Below, one piece after another: positions 60,246 through 64,000 of a stretch of 64,000 nt of DNA (positions are counted from its first letter, which is position 1; every line of letters starts with the position of its first letter). The notes beneath the pieces were generated by a model that saw only the letters and a program-made list of their open reading frames with translations, searched no databases and was not told where the DNA came from. The DNA is from Siphonodentalium dalli (lineage: Eukaryota > Mollusca > Scaphopoda > Gadilida > Siphonodentaliidae): assembly GCA_032622095.1 (NCBI GenBank), contig CP136069.1, positions 39,532,194 through 39,596,193 on the forward strand, given 5' to 3'. Position numbers and translations under genes: made by a program.

Positions 60246-60494
60246 CTTTAAAAGCTCGGAAAGAAGTTATATTATCGTGTTAAACAACGTTTTAAAACGA
60301 GTGTAAATGCATCGCCGAGAGGTTCTTTTGTTTTGCAATGCATCGTCCTTGAACTTCGTTAGCTGAAACGCGATTGGCCAGTTACCACTGTCAGTCAATA
60401 ATCTGAGGTTCGTCAATTGGTGATACGTCGATTGCAGAAATGTTAATCACTTGAGCCTCTAATTATTAGAACCAACTATTTGTAATATCGTTGA

Positions 60495-60670
60495 TAAAGG
60501 GCATGACGGCCAAAAAGCTTTGATAAAGGTCAAGGTATAATTATATTGTTAGGCCAATGTATTCTCTTATATATGCGAGGCTCCTTATGGGAGACTCACA
60601 AAAATAAGACAATGCATTGGCACAGGGTTTTCAAAACATTTCAGGAAGCTCCAAGCATGGAATCATTAAT
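60495..60670. mobile_element. hairpin-cassette TTAA element, left half reduced
   Basis: Linker AAAGGTCAAGGTATAATTATATTGTTAGGCC, one cassette (60550-60635), then AGGGTTTTC, CATTTCAGGAAGCTCC and a worn right end CATGGAATCA-TTAA. Confidence 0.7.
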
Positions 60671-60759
60671 GATGTAGTTTTATCTACCAGGTTATTTACA
60701 AAGAACATGAACTATATACAGGACAAATTACTTGTACATGACAAACAATAGGTTGCATC

Positions 60760-60955
60760 ATGGGTGAAAATTGAAATGTGGGTAGGTCAAAAAACAAAAT
60801 GTCTTGAAATCCCTCCTGATGAGAAACCTGAGATACCAAATTTCATTGAGATCTGATCATCCATGGTTGAGATGTATGAGCGGACAGATGGATGGACAGA
60901 CGGATGGACGAATGTAGTCATTGTAATATTTTGGGATGGGGGCATAAATATCATA
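60760..60955. repeat. single unit of a GGATGGACAGACGG-tailed repeat
   Basis: TGAAATCCCTCCTGATGAGAAACC, AATTTCATTGAGATCTGATC, GGATGGACAGACGGATGG and GGGATGGGGGCATAA. Same organisation as the 40.2-41.1 kb array, one unit only. Confidence 0.6.
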
Positions 60956-61024
60956 TCAAATGTGCCTTCAAAAGTGAGTTAGGGATTTCCCATGGAATGC
61001 AATATTAATTATTTTTTAACCTAC

Positions 61025-61277
61025 TTGTGGCACGTAGATATGACGATCTATTTCCAACACATATGATGACTCCATATTTGGCAAGCATTGATACCAACAT
61101 TCCCTGAAGGTTGACAAATGTCAAGGTTGCAGGAAACATGACGAATTTGGGAATTAAAATCTGCTGCTTCAAGGCTTGTCTGGATGAACGGAATATAATT
61201 ATGATGCCGTACATAGCAAACAACGTAGAGCAGGTTCCAAGGCCAACAATGTATATGTAAGCTGTTTCATGGGTTAT
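61025..61277 (-). CDS. SLC51A: SLC51A/OST-alpha-like exon, second from the 3' end
   Basis: The 253 bp exon lies between a strong acceptor (TTTTCTTTTCTTTAG) and a GTAGGT donor: 84 codons plus one base. Visible family features, in order: a hydrophobic helix ending in TLFAMYGIIIIF, a basic loop (RSSRQALK), the block IPKFVMFPATLTFVNLQGM in which KF and LQ are the conserved landmarks, and a second membrane segment ending in GVIICVG. These are the last two transmembrane helices and the cytoplasmic loop between them in a seven-helix OST-alpha protein. Phases agree with both neighbours: 0 on the 5' side, and 1 on the 3' side, where the split codon becomes AGT (Ser). There are no in-frame stops. The upstream intron is ~1.27 kb and the downstream one ~7.3 kb. 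Confidence 0.88.
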
Positions 61278-62545
61278 CTAAAGAAAAGAAAAACATCAAC
61301 AATAATTTTGTAAGCTTAAGCTCTTTTACGGGTAATCTGTTAAAAAAAGATTATTTTGTTGGTTAATCAAATAACTTGTAACAAATAGTGAGAGAGGAAT
61401 TGTATCCCTGTATACTTTGTCGAAATAAGAAAAGATGAGAGGGTACTGATATGTGGGGAAAACTGCTCGTAAATCAGCCATAGCCTTCAAAACGAAAATC
61501 ACTAAATGGCCAGTAATGGCAGCCATCTAGGATTTCAAGGTCTTGTGACATAAAACATTGGAATAGAGCCCAATTATATAGCATAACCCATTCCGATATT
61601 GAAAAAATATATCCATTGCTTCTAAGGTAGCAATACACAATTTCCAGCAAATTTGGCCAACCTGGGAGGGGGTACTGTAGTTCAAATCTATGCTGAGCCA
61701 TTATCTTTGGCACAGGTCCCATCAAGCATATTTTATTTTTGACAGAAATGTTAGGTGCAATCAAGTACTTTAGCTTCTTCGTACAATTTGTCAAAAGTTA
61801 TGCCCCTTGGTTTGCACACTTTATTGTACCCATTTTGTACTCAAAGGACCATTTTATTGGCAAGGAGATGACATGGATTAGTGTCTCCCGAGTAACATTA
61901 TATTCACACATGAAGCATGTGCATGCGGTGTAAAAGTCGGCGATTTGTGATTGACTACTTGTTAAAATGTGAGAATTAACAGCTCTTTGTAAGGCTGTAT
62001 AAGTCTGGTTATCTAGATATAACAGATTCGCTAACCATCCTCATTGGCATATTATGCAATGTTCCTCACCTTTACTTTTATTGAAGATAGTTCTGATCGA
62101 AACTGTATTGATTCATTGTGCCAAAGAGTTGACACATCACATAACGTTACATGGTATAACATGATACATGCTCAATACTGAACTATGTAATTAGTTCACT
62201 TGCTTATTACATTCCTGGAGTTTCTGTCATGTCCACATTAGATTGAACAATAACATTGTATTTAGTGATGTATTGAAATACTCAACTATAACTTTATGTG
62301 ACCATTTGAACAATAGAAATAACTTTGTTTTAAAATATTTACAACCATTTATGCATTCAATATGCTGTATGCACAGTGTATGTTTATTAAAACCTAGCAT
62401 ATTGAGCATAGAAATTGAACCAGATTTTTATTTTTTGACAATCGGTAAAAACTTATATTCAAAGTTCAACTACGATGTCTGATTATTATCCGATGCACTA
62501 TTACCAGCCAATGGCTGATCCCGGTTATGGCTCATCAATATTTAC
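61278..62545 (-). other. SLC51A-like intron; no embedded gene
   Basis: Bounded by the GTAAAT donor at 62545 and the TTTCTTTAG acceptor at 61278. Frames inside (for example 61474-61794 minus) show no conserved features. Confidence 0.7.
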
Positions 62546-62657
62546 CAAATTTGGTTTAAATTTATAGTCTGCCCACAGAACTGCTGCTATAAACTTGAGT
62601 ATTGGCTGGAATATAGCGGCTTGCAGCACCAGATATTTTATAAAGTCTAAATTCTTC
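62546..62657 (-). CDS. SLC51A: SLC51A/OST-alpha-like exon, third from the 3' end
   Basis: Internal exon of an organic solute transporter alpha-like gene. OST-alpha pairs with OST-beta in the plasma membrane for facilitated transport of bile acids, steroids and conjugates; that role is known for the family, not shown here. The 112 bp exon begins after a pyrimidine-rich acceptor (CTTTTTGTCTTTCCAG) and ends at a GTAAAT donor. It carries one base of a split codon plus 37 codons. The translation has the family pattern LVLQAAIFQPILKF then AAVLWADYKFKP, a hydrophobic segment followed by a short polar loop. It joins the next exon in phase 0. Reading the frame upstream gives a cysteine-rich stretch that looks like the family but is only the translated pyrimidine tract. 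A TTAA MITE ends about 25 bp upstream of the acceptor. Upstream exons are not in the window. Confidence 0.87.
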
Positions 62658-62682
62658 CTGGAAAGACAAAAAGAGCAGCATT

Positions 62683-62928
62683 TTAACCCTTTGAGTGCCA
62701 GGTCGATTTTTGTATCGACCCATATACCCTGTGCCAATGCATTCTCTTATATATGCGAGTCGACCATAGGTCGCCTCGCATATATAAGAGAATGCATTGG
62801 CCTAACAATTTTTTTTATTTTTTTTTACAATTTTTTACCATTTTAATAATTTATTCTTATATTCTTTAACAGACCTATTTTGTAGGTTTAGGGCCGATGA
62901 GATCGCCCCCTGGCACTCAAAGGGTTAA
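62683..62928. mobile_element. TTAA element with CCCTTTGAGTGCCAGG ends and an internal hairpin cassette
   Basis: TTAA-CCCTTTGAGTGCCAGG ... CCTGGCACTCAAAGGG-TTAA. The ends and TCGATTTTTGTAT..ACCCATAT are those of the palindromic MITE at 52240-52422, but the centre is a hairpin cassette (62726-62806) plus the AT-rich TTCTTTAACA spacer. It ends ~25 bp upstream of an SLC51A-like 3' splice site. Confidence 0.88.
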
Positions 62929-63085
62929 AATAGAAACATGTACAATGAAATCAACAGATCAAATCCACCACAAAAACCTGTCTTATACACCGACACTATA
63001 GAATCAAAGTCTTCCACTAACTATATTTGCCTCTACAAATCAAATTCCTTTCTTCCTCTTATACAGAGAGGAAATAGTACCACAT
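62929..63085. other. SLC51A-like upstream intron; nothing recognised
   Basis: Intronic by inference from the exon at 62657. Short and without visible features. Confidence 0.4.
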
Positions 63086-63182
63086 TTGCAGAATGAGGTC
63101 CCCAGAGAGTGAATTTAGTGATGCTATCCTGCATGATGGGCAAGCATCACCAAATTCATCCTCTGGGAACCTCATTCTGCTT
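63086..63182. repeat. GAGGTCCCCAGAG foldback, ~97 bp
   Basis: GCAGAATGAGGTCCCCAGAG / CTCTGGGAACCTCATTCTGC arms around CCTGCATGATGGGC. Confidence 0.82.
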
Positions 63183-63352
63183 AAAATGCTATGGATAGAC
63201 CTAGGATCGGATTGAAGTTGTACAATATATCTGGTGTTCACCCATTAGTCACCTTGTTTATGCATTTTATCTTCTGCAAATTAGGAGATATAGAAACTGA
63301 ACAGAAGTAACTAAAAACAATGTTCATTTGAGACTATAGATAATTCCCACAT

Positions 63353-63446
63353 ATGAGGCCTAAGCTGATTGAGTGAATTTTGTGCTGTTATCCTGCTATA
63401 TGGGGTAGCATCACTAAACTTACCCTCTGGGGACCTCATTCTGCAA
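63353..63446. repeat. GAGGTCCCCAGAG foldback, decayed left arm
   Basis: Right arm GGGTAGCATCACTAAACTTA, CCCTCTGGGGACCTCATTCTGC intact. The left arm has diverged (GAGGCCTAAGCTGATTGAG). Confidence 0.65.
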
Positions 63447-63494
63447 ATGTCAGACACACTATTTCAAGGTTTATATTTCATTTTACTTGCCTAA

Positions 63495-63658
63495 TTAACT
63501 TTTTCTATACTGAATCGATTCCAACTAAGTTAAAAAGTATACATTGGAATGGTCTATTATTCATCTGGAGGGGTATTTAGGAAAAATAAGCAGACAACAG
63601 ATAATAAAAGTGAAAAAGGAGTACTATTTATTGGAGGGAAATGTTCAGATAATAGTTA
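63495..63658. mobile_element. TTAA MITE of the 50352 family, truncated on the right
   Basis: TTAA-CTTTTTCTATACTGAATCG, TATACATTGGAATGGTCTA, ATCTGGAGGGGTATTTAGG and GGAGGGAAATGTTCAGATAA, then cut at the start of the next element. Confidence 0.7.
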
Positions 63659-64000
63659 AATAAAAGGTCAGCTGACCACAGTGTCCCCCGAAAAAGTGGC
63701 AAGTCGATGCCGCTTTATTAAGAAATTTTTTTTAATGTTGAAATATTCTAAGTCGAAAAGGGTTAATAACTCCGTTAAAAAAAAAAAAATCCGTCCTCTA
63801 TATACATGTCGCACATCTCCAATATGTGGATAACAATACTCTGAAGTTTCAAATATCTACAATCAAAACTGTAGGAGGAGTTGATTACACCATGAAGGTA
63901 CCCTCATACTGAAAATTATAAAAAATGTTGAAATTTTCTAAGTCGAAAAGGGTTAATAACTCTGTCAACAAACAAAAATTCCGTCATCTATATACATGTT
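63659..64000. mobile_element. TGTCCCCCGA-ended element, runs off the window
   Basis: AAAAGGTCAGCTGACCACAG, TGTCCCCCGAAAAAG, GGCAAGTCGATGCCGCTTT and the ~190 bp tandem unit, cut by the window end. Confidence 0.8.

Noticed and set aside
62658-62737. Extension of the SLC51A-like exon upstream, giving a cysteine-rich CCSFCLSR stretch resembling the family's Cys cluster
   Set aside because: It is the translated pyrimidine tract of a good acceptor (CTTTTTGTCTTTCCAG), it runs directly into the TTAA MITE, and the exon phase requires a split codon at 62657.

Overview
This is an AT-rich window of an invertebrate nuclear genome. It has spliced, intron-rich coding sequence, almost no long ORFs, and very dense small transposons and tandem arrays. 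The repeat style suggests a marine bilaterian such as a mollusc, annelid, brachiopod or cephalochordate; I cannot name the species. No rRNA, tRNA, operon or CRISPR was seen. Repeat edges given below are approximate to a few bases unless a terminal motif or target site is stated.

Gene content. The one host gene I recognise is on the minus strand at the right end: three exons (62657-62546, 61277-61025, 53729-53533) with consensus splice sites and matching phases. They encode the C-terminal ~186 residues of an organic solute transporter alpha-like protein (SLC51A/OST-alpha); the 5' exons lie beyond the window. Its 7.3 kb last intron holds a ~0.9 kb duplication that splits a MITE, and a decayed THAP/HTH/DDE transposase pseudogene (60245-59575). 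Other coding traces are a reverse-transcriptase C-terminal fragment (48887-48423), two small ORFs carried inside a Helitron (24610-24780, 24972-25106), and an unidentified open frame (20234-19950).

Mobile layout. (1) 79-3821 is bounded by ~80 bp inverted repeats and contains a short Helitron and a foldback MITE. (2) A family of ~0.2 kb palindromic MITEs (ends CAGTAATGCCC, TA target) recurs six times. (3) A family with AGGTACTCAATCC ends and TTAA target recurs through 4.9-26.6 kb, including a ~4 kb giant foldback (9742-13712). (4) Several TTAA-bounded CCCTTT...AAAGGG MITE families, many carrying a ~77 bp palindromic hairpin cassette, dominate 38-63 kb and pack seven copies into 50.3-53.0 kb. 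(5) Three elements with TAGCTCAACTT ends (16.9-18.0, 26.7-30.8, 46.6-48.2 kb) are filled with ~160 bp tandem units. (6) Elements with TGTCCCCCGA ends or GGACGGACG tails carry ~190 bp or ~175 bp tandem units (34.5-36.0, 40.2-41.1, 45.5, 63.7 kb). (7) Three Helitrons have 5' TC and 3' CTAG ends in an A/T target; one (24191-25308) has its empty site preserved next to it in a tandem duplicate.

The most notable pattern is modularity. The same hairpin cassette sits inside at least three TTAA element types with different ends, neighbouring TTAA elements share one target site, and elements nest inside each other in a readable order. No complete transposase is present, so all of these elements would depend on proteins made elsewhere.
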